A stretch of 64,000 nucleotides of DNA from Pyropia yezoensis (lineage: Eukaryota > Rhodophyta > Bangiophyceae > Bangiales > Bangiaceae), in assembly GCA_009829735.1 (NCBI GenBank), contig CM020620.1, forward strand, positions 21,860,020-21,924,019, in the 5' to 3' direction. Within the stretch, counting starts at the first letter, position 1, and each line of letters starts with the position of its first letter. Below, one piece after another: positions 42,531 to 52,563 of the stretch. Position numbers and translations under genes: made by a program. Below the pieces are notes generated by a model that saw nothing but the letters and a program-made list of their open reading frames with translations, was not told the DNA's origin and did not search any database.

Positions 42531-42535
42531 CGTAC

Positions 42536-42801
42536 CAGGCGCCTTTTCGCAGGGGGGCCCATTCGCAACATGGAAGCTTTGAGGCACCCCTCGGTGGTGT
42601 ATGCTGTTGAGGGTGCCACAACCTAATCCATTGGCACCTGCGCGCGAGGCCGACGCGAGGGCCCTCCCCTGGATGCGCGCCCCCGTCGACCCACACGCCC
42701 CCCGCCCCCCCCCCCTCCACGGGCCTCCCCGTGCACCCTCCCCCCCTCCGCTACCCCGGATTTGAGGGTATCATAGGGCCCCGCGCCAGGCCAGCGACAA
42801 C
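42536..42801. other. Unannotated flank downstream of A2
   Basis: Continuation of the locus interrupted by A2 (joins 20249 in the ancestral order). It contains C runs around 42700-42745. No gene is seen. Confidence 0.4.
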
Positions 42802-43910
42802 TGTGAGTATCGGCGAGGATCATCACAAGATGTGGAGAAAAACGCAGTATACCCCACGAGACAGACTCGGGCGACCCGACACCCCGACGTGGGATGGCGA
42901 GTTCCAATGTCAACGCTGCTGGGCCAAGGGCGCCCGACATGCTTTGCGGCCGCCCAAAAGCCGCGCGTTCCTCCCCTCCCCGCCTCCCACATCGCAAGGA
43001 TGGCCCGCGGCCGCTCGACGGCCACGGGTCTCTCCCGTCCTTGGTGATGATTCCTCTGGCGCTTTGCGGCCGCGCTGTCGCCGCGGGTCGTCGCCGACCA
43101 CGCTCGCCTGCCGATCGGCCCCCGTCTGTGCGTGGACGGGTCGCCCTTGACGACGGGTCGCCGCCCTTTTCCCCTTGCCCCCCCCACTTGGCCGGCCCGC
43201 CACGGCCAGAGGTCGTCGCTTCTCCCCTCCCACACCCTATTCTTGCGGCCGCACCGCGGATTGTCGCCACCGCGCTTGAGGGATACCCCCCCCGCTGCCA
43301 GGGGCGTCCCCTCTGTGAATATGCTGGCAGGGGGGGCACCTACTGAGCCGCACCCTCGTGCCACGCGACCGGGTGAGACGGGGACCCCGACAAGCCATCG
43401 GGGATTGGACGTTGGACCTGACCCTACCAAGATTGTGGAGGTTACGACATTTGGGATTGGTTAACCTTCGACGGCGTGGGGCCAAACGTCGACAATGTTT
43501 GGTCAAACGTCGGCGGATGTCGACTGGTTTCATTGATTGTGTCCGACCAGATTGGTTCGATTGTGTGTTTCACCAGACCTTGATTGGTCGGGTTTATGCA
43601 TGGTTGTTGCTTGTGTGGAAGGGGGCGATTGGCGGATTATCTTCCACATCTGAGGGACTGCGATAGTGTGGGGGAGGGGGGCTAGACTTGCGTCTGTGGG
43701 CGTGCCGGGTGCGCCCGCCGCAGCGTGCTGTGTACACGCGTGCGACTGAGGAGGGTATAAGAGCACCCGGCCGTGCACCTGAGTGCCGGGCGCCCTCGGC
43801 CCGGCAGACTTGACATTGGAACTCGCCATCCCACGTCGGGGTGTCGGGTCGCCCGTGTCTGTCTCGTGGGGTATACTGCGTTTTTCTCCACATCCTCGCC
43901 GATACTCACA
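42802..43910. repeat. Inverted repeat pair with about 0.85 kb between arms
   Basis: Left arm 42802-42937 and right arm 43783-43910 are reverse complements over about 125 bases, apart from an 11-base extra segment (CATCACAAGAT) in the left arm and a few substitutions. Both arms end outward with TGTGAGTATCGGCG. No target duplication is visible (flanks GACAAC and CCCTCA). The interior is C-rich to about 43330 and then AT-richer with repeated GGTC/TTGG motifs; no recognised protein is encoded. It could be a foldback element or two opposed copies of one short repeat. Confidence 0.6.
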
Positions 43911-43978
43911 CCCTCAGTGTTTTTGACCGCGGTGCGAGCTTCGCCCCGTCTGGGTTGTCTTCCGGCCGCACGGGTTAT

Positions 43979-44339
43979 TGTAGCACAATAGGGATCCGTC
44001 GCACGTCCACTCTCAGGGAACACTTACCAGGGGGGATCGGCACCAACGTCACCGGGAGGCCAAGGTTGCTGCCCTTGGAGCGCAAGCCACGGGACCAAGA
44101 TGGGAGCCCAAATGGGAGGGGTTTGTTGTTCTACCATGGCCGGCGGTGGATTCGCCGCCGGCCCCCTCGTTATAAACCCTCGGAGATACCACTAACTACC
44201 CTCCGTCCCAAGATGCAAGTCCCTCTGGTCATATGTAGCTCGCAGATACTGTGACCAGTGTGGACCCCCAAGTTGAAAGTTGCGGGATAGAAGTAGCGCC
44301 CCTAATTTATGTCGCAATAGTGCCATCCATATTGCTACA
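43979..44339 (-). repeat. B-like LTR in reverse
   Basis: 361 bases whose reverse complement starts TGTAGCAATATGGATGGCAC and ends CCCTATTGTGCTACA. It is clearly related to the B LTR but diverged, and contains TATAA at the matching place (TTATAAACCC on the plus strand). Its outer flank is GTTAT; no matching duplication was found because the other end of the element is not recognised. Confidence 0.85.
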
Positions 44340-44650
44340 TATCCCCCCCTTAGATTCGGCTCGTCCTCGGGCCGATCCGCATTCGTTTTCCGAATGTAAG
44401 CGGTCACGCGACCGTTCACCAGTCGGGTGGGCTTTGCGCCCTCTCGCCACAGCCACCCCTTTTCGGGATGACCACAGTGGGGTGCCCCCCTCCGTATGAC
44501 GCCTAAGCGATCCGTTTTCCGGACCGGTGAATTGTTGACAGACGATGGCCCTCCACCCTGTCCGTTGTGACCCTGATGCAACCCTGTCGCACGTTCCCCA
44601 GCCACATTTCCCGGTTTCCTTGTTGGCCGGCGGGACGCTCGGCCCTAGTG
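44340..44650 (-). mobile_element. Internal fragment of a B-like element
   Basis: Starts at the purine tract next to the LTR (AAGGGGGGGATA on the minus strand) and matches the 3' untranslated region of B to about 44530, including CGGTCACGCGACC and GATCCGTTTTCCGGACC. Beyond that, similarity fades. Element E was inserted at its far side. Confidence 0.7.
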
Positions 44651-44692
44651 AGGGGTGTGAAACCTCGCGTTTAGCCCAAGAATGGGCGCGCC

Positions 44693-45539
44693 TGTGAGGA
44701 ACCACCCACACTTGGGCAGCCCTCAACGTACTCTTGATGGTGTCAGCGACCCGTGCCAGCCAATAGGGCGACAGGGTGCGGGGAAGAGGATGGAGGTGGT
44801 GACGGTGGTGGGTCTGGGGAAGAGGACGGCGCGACGTCGGTGGTGATCGAGAGGGTTCAAAGGGTGAAGGTCGTCTTTGGTCTGTGTCTGTGGTTGCCCT
44901 TCCGGTCTCCCCCGGTGGCGCCGACACTCACGCACTATATACTCGCGTCGGGGCACCCGAGGTGCCCCAAAGCATGCGTTTCCCCGTCGCTCCACCGGTA
45001 GGCACAAAACGGCCCAAAAACAAAGCATGGCTGTCAGAACAAAGCATGGGCGGGCGTGCGCACTAAAGGAGTGCAGCCCCAGCTTGCCCCAAACGAAGGG
45101 GTCCGGCGTGCGGCGCCTAGGGCGCCGCCCCAGCCGGCTCCAGACGCCAGTCGGCCCGAAGGTCCGAGAGGCGTGTAAGCACGATTCGATCGAGTCGGCC
45201 GAATCGGCCAGCCGGCTAGCCAGTCACATCGCTGCAATGCTGCAGCGAGGACATTTTAACGGACTCGCCAGCTGTGGCAGATGTGGCTCGTCATGGGTGC
45301 TGACGGTGGCGCCTTTCGACAGGCCATGATGGGCTGTCGATGGCTGCTGTCGTGCGGCCGGCAGACACCGTGAGACAGCGGCTGACTCATCTTGCGTCTG
45401 GAAGGTACACCGCGTCATGCCCCACAATACAAGGAGTTGATCCATGTTGCCAGGAGTTGATTCGGCAGGATCTGTAAGGAGAGGTCCCAGATATTATCCC
45501 TTAAGTATTAGGCATGGGATTAGGGGGGAAATCCTTACA
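44693..45539 (-). repeat. 3' LTR of D
   Basis: 847 bases. On the element strand it starts TGTAAGGATTT and ends GGTTCCTCACA. TATATAGT on the element strand at 44934-44941 is a likely TATA box. The purine tract AAGGGGGGAGG abuts it at 45540. Confidence 0.95.
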
Positions 45540-45549
45540 CCTCCCCCCC

Positions 45550-48500
45550 TTAGGACGTGCGTCGAAGGAAGGCGTCGAGAACCTCAGGCGCGTTGTCGAG
45601 GTCTTGCGTGGTTAGCCAGGTGTTCTCACTGACATCGCAGCCTTTCCACTTGACCAGGTACTGCAGTCGTCCACGGCGTTTTCGTGACCGAATAATGGAG
45701 TCCACTTCGTACTCAACCGATCCGTCCGGAAATGCTACCGGAGCTGGAGCGGGAAGAAGTCGACCATACGGATCAGCGTTGTACGGCTTGAGTAGACTGG
45801 CGTGAAAGGCGTTGTGCACCTTTCGATCAAGGACTGCTTGAGGCAGATCCAGACGGAACGTAACATCATTGATGTTTTCAGTGACTCGGTATGGTCCCGA
45901 AAACTTGGGCATCAACTTGCGAGCGCCCTGGAAGGCGTCCGGCATAAGGTTCTTGGTGCTCAGGAGCACGAGGTCGTCGACAGAGATCGTACATGGTCGG
46001 CGTCGACGGTTAGCGTACGCCGAGCGCGTCTCATTGGCCTTCTAGATAGCGGTAATGGCAGTCTCCTGAGCTTTTTGCAGGCTGCTTAGCCAATCTGAGA
46101 CTGCTGGTAGTTTCGATTCCTTGCTCTCGACGATGTCGACAAGTACTGTCCTTGGTTCAAAGCCGTAGTTCAGGAAGAATGGGGAGTACGTCGTGACCGC
46201 ATTGGGTGACCGGTTGTAAGCTACTTCTGCAGCAACAAGGAAGAGGTCCCAATCACCCTGATGATGGTTCACGAAGTTTCGCAGGATTTCTTCAATCTTC
46301 TTGTTCATGATCTCGGTTTGTCCGTCCGTCTGGGGATGATAGGCTGAAGATGCCTTGATCTTGACCTTGAGAATTTCGGTGAGCGACTGCCAGAAGTTGG
46401 AGAAGAAGATACGGTCTCGGTCGCAGACGACGTCGGATGGTAGACCGTGATGACGGTAGACGTGATCATGGTAGAGTTGCGCTACGACTGGTGCAGTACA
46501 GTCGGGCTTCATTGGTGCTAGTCGAATCATCTTCGACAGTCTGTCCTTAATGACGTAAATGCCATTGTGGCCCCTTTGGGTCAGTGGAAGAGGGGTGATA
46601 AAGTCCATGGAGACACTTGCCCATCGTTGGTTCGGTGGATCTAGTAATTTGAGGTGACCCAGAGGTGAATGGGTGCCAGCTTTGTTCCGCTGGCACAAAT
46701 CACATGATTGTACGTTTCTTTGGATGTCCTTCGGCATTGTCTTCCAGTAGTATTTGGAAGCAATAGCGTTGGTGGTTTTCTTAACTCCCATATGTCCTTG
46801 GCTTGGGATGCCGTGGTAGTCATGGAGTAGTCTTTGGCGTAGAGTACCAACGGGGATGCACGTACGGTCACCTCGTTTCAACAACCTCATACGAAGCCGG
46901 TAGGGAGATACCGGGTCTTTGACTAGGTCGGCAAACTCGGGATCCGCGTTGTACTCTTGGTCTAGGGTGGCAAGGTCTTGATCACTTTGGCTTATGGTCA
47001 TGAGGTTGTTGATTTCAGTTTTCTTGGGTAGGCTTTCGATGGTCTTGGTTAGCACACGACTAAGGAGATCTTGATTGGGAGCGTGCTTATCGGGGGCGTC
47101 TTGTGGTTGCCTTGAAAGAGCATCAGCTACGGGGTTGGAAGTGCCCTTGATGGGGATGATCTTGAAATCGAATTGCTCCAACAGCTCTAGCCACATGACT
47201 TGGCGGTCGTTGAGCTTCTCTTGGGTTTTCAAGTACCTTAGGGACTCATGGTCGGTGTGCACCTCGAACGACCTTCCATGGAGGTAGCAGCGCCAGTGTC
47301 GAAAGGCTTGTACAACTGCGAGCAGTTCGCGCTCACGGATACTGTAGCTCTGTTCGTGGATGTTCAGCGTCAATGAGAAGTAGGACACTGGGCGTCGTCC
47401 TTTTCCGTCATCTTGTTCAAGGACAGCGCCAACAGCATACCCACTGGCATCTGTGGAGACGAAGATTGGGTACCTCTTGTCGAATGGCCTCAGTACTGGT
47501 GCACTTGTCGTCAGGGTTTGCAGTTGCTCAAAAGCCTTCTGGGCGTCAGAGTTCCATTCGAAGTCGACGTTTCCAGTAAGCCTTGTGAGGGGTGCAGCCA
47601 CGGATGCCATTCCCTTAATAAATCGACGACAGAAGTTGACCATGCCGAGGAAAGATTGCACATCTTTTTTGCTCTGTGGCGTTGCCCATGATCGAATGGC
47701 TTGGACCTTGTAGTCCTCCATAGAGAAGCCTTCGTTGGAAATGACATGGCCGAGGTAGTCCACAGTTGTTCGCGCAAATTGGCATTTGCTGAGTTTGGCG
47801 TAGAGCTTATGCTCTCGCAGCTTGTCCAGGGCTTGCCTTAGGTGCTTTAGATGATCTTCGTAAGCTTCACTAAAGACCAGGATGTCGTCGAGGTAGACGC
47901 AGATAAACTCGTAGAGATAGGGTCGGAAGACGTCATTCATTAGGTTCATGAAGTCCGCGGGGGCATTTTTAGCCCAAAGGGTAGCACGGTAAATTCGTAG
48001 AACCCGTATTTTGTTCGGAACGCCGTCAGTGGGATAGTATCAGGGTCAAGCCGGATCTGGTGGTAACCTGATCGGAGGTCGATCTTCGTGAAGTACTTGG
48101 CCTTTCGCAGTTGGTCGAAGATGTCGTCAATTCTTGGTAAGGGATATGCGTTCTTGATAGTGGCTTTGTTCAATGCTCGATAATCGATGCACATTCGCCA
48201 GCCACCGTCCTTCTTTGCGGCAAAGAGTACAGAAGAGCCCCACGGTGAGGCACTTGGTTGGATGAACCCCTTTTGTATGAGGGTTGCAAGTTGTGTCTTG
48301 AGTTCATCGAGTTCCCATTGAGATAGGCGATAAATGCCACTGCGACGTGGTTGAGCGTCCTCCGTAAGCTTGACGCTAAACTTTTGACTGCGTTCAGGAG
48401 GAAGTCCATCGGGAAGCTCTTCCGGGAAGACGTCGGCGTACTCGTTGAGAATCTCTTGGACGTCATTCTTGTCTTCAGCTTCTCCCATTTTGATCGCATT

Positions 48501-49040
48501 GATGTCAAAGGTGCTGGAAGGATCTTCGGATTGCAGGTAAATGGCGAAGACAGGAACTTTTTGAATAAGGTCCTTGGCGAGGCGTTGCCTACTAATCAGG
48601 CCATGGGGTTTCTTGAGGGAGGCAGTGATGGAGATGTTCTTTTGGTTAAACTTGAAGGAGATCTTGTTCTTCTTGTTGTTGATTTTGGCGTCCTTGTCGT
48701 CGCGCCATTTCTTTCCGAGGATGATGTCGTACGCACTTAGGTCGCATACAGCAAACCGAAGACGTTCTTGGTATGGGCCGATGTGAATCTCTAAGGGTTC
48801 AATGGTCTCTGCGAGGTCGTGGGAGCGACCATCGGGCATGTTAGCCGCGAAGTCCGTTTCTTTCGTGGTCACATTCAGGGTATTCACGAGGCGCCTTGAT
48901 ACGACGTTAATGGGAGATCCGTCGTCAAACAGCACCTTAACAAGATGTCCATTGACAGAGGCAGTAGAAAGCAGAAGCCCGAGACGCGGGCCTTCAAATG
49001 GTGACGACATGTTTTCAGGAACCGAAGAAGCGTCTGGCAC
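45550..49040 (-). pseudogene. D pol region
   Basis: Protease-like segment ([13 protein letters not shown]) near 48950. RT contains [32 protein letters not shown] and VYLDDILVFS. RNase H contains VSTDASGYAVGAVL. Integrase has an HHCC zinc finger (GHMGVKK...CDLCQRNK) and core (MDFITPLP, AYHPQTDGQTE). The end is a canonical chromodomain (IIRSRKRRGRLQYLVKWKG, ENTWL) near 45590-45710. Classified as a chromovirus. Broken. Confidence 0.9.
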
Positions 49041-49934
49041 CGGTTTTTATGACGGTTGCTGCTTCAGTTCCGCTGGCCTTTTGGGCAGTCCTTGGCCATA
49101 TGTCCTTTCTCACGGCAGCGGAGGCAGAGGCCTTCACGCATGCAGCGCTGACGCTCTTCAGGCGTGAGTTTCTCGACTGTGATGCTGGAGATTTCCATGG
49201 GAATGACACCCGTCGTGGATGGCCTCGCAGATGTGCCGCCGAGGATGCGTCGAGGCTCCAGCCTTGGCAGCCTCCACGCGCAGAGCGTCAGTCATGACAG
49301 ATTCAAGATCCGAGTAGGTCTTGAGACAAAGAGGCTGCCAGATGTCCCGCTTCAAGCCTCGGGTGTAGCGGTCAATCTTCTCGGCTTCCGTGATGTCAGG
49401 GATGTCCAAGAGGACGCTCAGAAACGTCCTGTTGAACGTTCCGACGTCTTTGATTTGGCGCCACGAGTGCAGCTTGTCTCGTGCCGCTTGTGTCTTGTTC
49501 AGTGGACTGAAGCGGCGAATTAGAGCAGAACGGAAGGATTCCCAGTTCGGGACAGCTGTAGTCTGACTGTAGACCTTCCACCAGTCGAACGCTTCGCCGT
49601 CGAGGAAGGTGCAAGCAATACTGCACGCATCGTCGGGGTCACTCAGTCGCACATAGAAACCAATATGCGAGCACCACGCTTCAACCCTCCCAGGTTTACC
49701 GGAGAAAGCCACGGGTTTGTTCGGCCTCGCGGATTTCATGCCACTAGTAGTGGCCCTGGCCTTGGCTTCGGACAGTTGCTGCTTAGCGTCGGCTAGTTCC
49801 ATCTTATGAGCCTCGAGTTGTTCGCTCATTTGCGCGACAAACGCTGTAAGCTGGGTCCAGGCTTCCATGGTCGGTGCGTTCGAGCCCGAGCCCGGATTGG
49901 CCGGGTTGACACCCCCTGGGATTGGTGCATCCAT
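49010..49934 (-). pseudogene. D gag region
   Basis: Starts MDAPIPGGVNPANPG at 49934. A coiled-coil-like stretch (residues about 25-65) precedes a retrotransposon gag domain (GEAFDWWKVYSQ, FRSALIRRFSPLNKTQ). A CCHC knuckle, CLRCREKGHMAKDC, is encoded near 49080-49125. Broken together with pol. Confidence 0.85.
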
Positions 49935-50280
49935 GGTGTCTTGGGTTCAAGTCCGAGGCAAACAAACTTACAACCCAGATTTCATAAGACTTGCTTGCGG
50001 AGGACCCCAAGGAAGATCTCGGAGATGTGGGATAGGAGTTTGTCTGCAGCAGTAGTGGTGTACACGATTTGGATAAGTGCTGCGCTAGTTGCTGCAACGT
50101 TCCAAATGATGTACAGCACTACTTCGAGAAGCACAAGAAATTCGGTTGAAATCACACAAACGGATTATTCAGAAGCGTCCGTGCACAGGCCCGAGTCGGG
50201 TCGTGTCGGATTTCCAAGCGGGGGGATCAATGGGGCAAAATCGGGCTCCTAGGCCAGATCCAGGGGCGTGTCAACAGGTG

Positions 50281-51060
50281 TCAATCGGTGCGGCGCGCCA
50301 GCGTGCGGTGATGATCCTTGCCACGTGTGTGCCGCTTGAAATGTTCCACCGACTCAAATTCGCGACCGCAGGGTTCGCAACGGGGAAGGGTGTCCGGGCG
50401 GTTAATTACGTATCGGTGGCGACGGGATCCGCGGTGATCACGCAGCACAGTGAGGCTGTTGCACCGCACACCGCACGGATTGCAAAGGAATTTCCGTTGC
50501 GCCCCACGGTGGCTCTTGGCAATTCGGCGTTGCTCACGCTGCTCAACCGCGCGCGCGGTGGTTGGCTTGATGTGACCAATCACCGGTGGTGGCGGGGCGG
50601 TGTAACGGCGCCCCGATTCTTGGGGGGGCAGTAACAGGCGACGGTTGACGCGGGCTGCAGTGTCCTGGGTGGCAGGGCCCTTGCCCTTGCCCGAGAGGGG
50701 GGGCTTGGGTGCGGCCCGGCCCGCCGAGGCGAAGCGGACTGGGACCGCCGGGGTAGTAATCGAGTGGGCGCCCGCCGGGGGGTTGTGTGCCCTCGGGCGG
50801 GCGTGTGCCTGCGGGGAGCCGCGTGCCGACGGGGGGCCGCGTGCCGACGGGGGGCCGCGTGCCGACGGACCGTGGGCCGTGAAGGCGCCACGGGTCGTCG
50901 GGGGTGCGCGGACCGTCGGGGGTGCGCGGATCGTCGAGGGTGTGCGTACCGGGGGGGTGCCACGGGACGTGGACCCGGTATCGCGCGCCGAGGCCGCCGA
51001 GGATGTCGGGCCGGCCGCCAGTGCTGAGGAAGAGTATTCCGAATCTGATGTGGATCTCAC
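50281..51060 (-). CDS. D extra frame upstream of gag with two U1/JAZ-type zinc fingers
   Basis: Up to 259 residues in the sense direction of D, between its 5' LTR and gag. The N-terminal two-thirds is Ser/Thr/Pro/Arg-rich with repeats of ARGPPS and TPPTxR type. The C-terminal 70 residues contain two fingers with identical spacing C-x2-C-x12-H-x5-H (CNPC...H...H and CEPC...H...H), ending RTLARRTD. That spacing is typical of the U1C/matrin/JAZ class, which binds RNA or double-stranded RNA, rather than the classic DNA-binding C2H2 class. No ATG is evident at the beginning, so the start is uncertain. Ogre-type elements also have an ORF before gag, but I know of none with these fingers. Confidence 0.65.
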   Translation of the reverse strand: MRSTSDSEYSSSALAAGPTSSAASARDTGSTSRGTPPVRTPSTIRAPPTVRAPPTTRGAFTAHGPSARGPPSARGPPSARGSPQAHARPRAHNPPAGAHSITTPAVPVRFASAGRAAPKPPLSGKGKGPATQDTAARVNRRLLLPPQESGRRYTAPPPPVIGHIKPTTARAVEQREQRRIAKSHRGAQRKFLCNPCGVRCNSLTVLRDHRGSRRHRYVINRPDTLPRCEPCGREFESVEHFKRHTRGKDHHRTLARRTD

Positions 51061-51301
51061 TGGGATTCAACAATCGGTTGACCAAAAGAAAAATTCCGTG
51101 AAAAAAAAAAACCACAAGGGTTGTGTCAGGAAATTGTTCGTTCGGTGTGATTCGTGGAACCCGCTACGTTCGTATTACAATGCCCGTGGCAAGCCGAACG
51201 TAGGGGGCAACACGACTGCACAATCGCAGGGAGAGCCAAATCAAAAACGGAATCGCAAGTCACCGCCAGGTAGAAAAGCCAAACTATCTGAAGCTACCAC
51301 A

Positions 51302-52148
51302 TGTGAGGAACCACCCACACTTGGGCAGCCCTCAGCGTACTCGTGATGGTGTCAGCGACCCGTGCCAGCCAATAGGGCGACAGGGTGCGGGGAAGAGGAT
51401 GGAGGTGGTGACGGTGGTGGGTCTGGGGAAGAGGACGGCGCGACGTCGGTGGTGATCGAGAGGGTTCAAAGGGTGAAGGTCGTCTTTGGTCTGTGTCTGT
51501 GGTTGCCCTTCCGGTCTCCCCCGGTGGCGCCGACACTCACGCACTATATACTCGCGTCGGGGCACCCGAGGTGCCCCAAAGCATGCGTTTCCCCGTCGCT
51601 CCACCGGTAGGCACAAAACGGCCCAAAAACAAAGCATGGCTGTCAGAACAAAGCATGGGCGGGCGTGCGCACTAAAGGAGTGCAGCCCCAGCTTGCCCCA
51701 AACGAAGGGGTCCGGCGTGCGGCGCCTAGGGCGCCGCCCCAGCCGGCTCCAGACGCCAGTCGGCCCGAAGGTCCGAGAGGCGTGTAAGCACGATTCGATC
51801 GAGTCGGCCGAATCGGCCAGCCGGCTAGCCAGTCACATCGCTGCAATGCTGCAGCGAGGACATTTTAACGGACTCGCCAGCTGTGGCAGATGTGGCTCGT
51901 CATGGGTGCTGACGGTGGCGCCTTTCGACAGGCCATGATGGGCTGTCGATGGCTGCTGTCGTGCGGCCGGCAGACACCGTGAGACAGCGGCTGACTCATC
52001 TTGCGTCTGGAAGGTACACCGCGTCATGCCCCACAATACAAGGAGTTGATCCATGTTGCCAGGAGTTGATTCGGCAGGATCTGTAAGGAGAGGTCCCAGA
52101 TATTATCCCTTAAGTATTAGGCATGGGATTAGGGGGGAGATCCTTACA
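51302..52148 (-). repeat. 5' LTR of D
   Basis: 847 bases, nearly identical to 44693-45539. Just inside on the element strand is TGTGGTAGCTTCAGATAG, where TGGTAGCTTCAGA may be the primer-binding site. Confidence 0.95.
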
Positions 52149-52563
52149 GCGCCTTACAGCGCGCTAATGCTGCGCAACTTGGCAGGATATCGGCTGTGAT
52201 ATCTGCCGGCGTTGACCTGGCCGGACACGAGTGATGGCGTCCTGGCCGTCCATCTTCCGGCGGTGCGAGCGAGGGCCGCCCGGACGCTGCAGGCGCCCAG
52301 CGGCACAAGCAAGCAACCCTGGCAAGCACCACGGCGCGTGGTGGCGGATGGCAGACGCCCCTCTCCGCTGAGTGTGGCCTGGCGGCCACCGAGCGAGGGG
52401 GGTTGCCCGAGTAGGGCGCGGCGGGCGGCCGCACAGCGCACGCACGCGAGGGAAGCTCGTGAGGGGGGGGGGTTGAGTGCTTTATGTGTGACCCGACCGA
52501 CCGCCGCAGGTAGTCGGCCGGCCTTTGGAGAGACAAGCCTTATCTTAGAAGTAGACATACATA

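Larger units (their letters stand above)
44693..52148 (-). mobile_element. LTR retrotransposon D, chromovirus, inside the 5' LTR of E
   Basis: 7,456 bases, flanked by GCGCC (44688-44692 and 52149-52153). The 847-base LTRs differ at about three positions by eye, so insertion is recent. It reads on the minus strand: 5' LTR (51302-52148), an upstream zinc-finger frame, gag, pol with a canonical chromodomain, purine tract, 3' LTR (44693-45539). The gag-pol part is broken, with about three breaks. Confidence 0.95.

Noticed and set aside
42623-43339. 238-codon minus-strand frame between A2 and the inverted repeat
   Set aside because: Arg/Gly/Pro-rich, spans the inverted-repeat arm, no domain.
42802-43910. 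Inverted repeat pair as a classical TIR transposon
   Set aside because: No target-site duplication and no transposase, so it is left as an unassigned inverted repeat.
44877-45329. Identical 150-residue frames at 44877-45329 and 51486-51938
   Set aside because: Both lie in the LTRs of element D; identity reflects LTR identity, not a gene.
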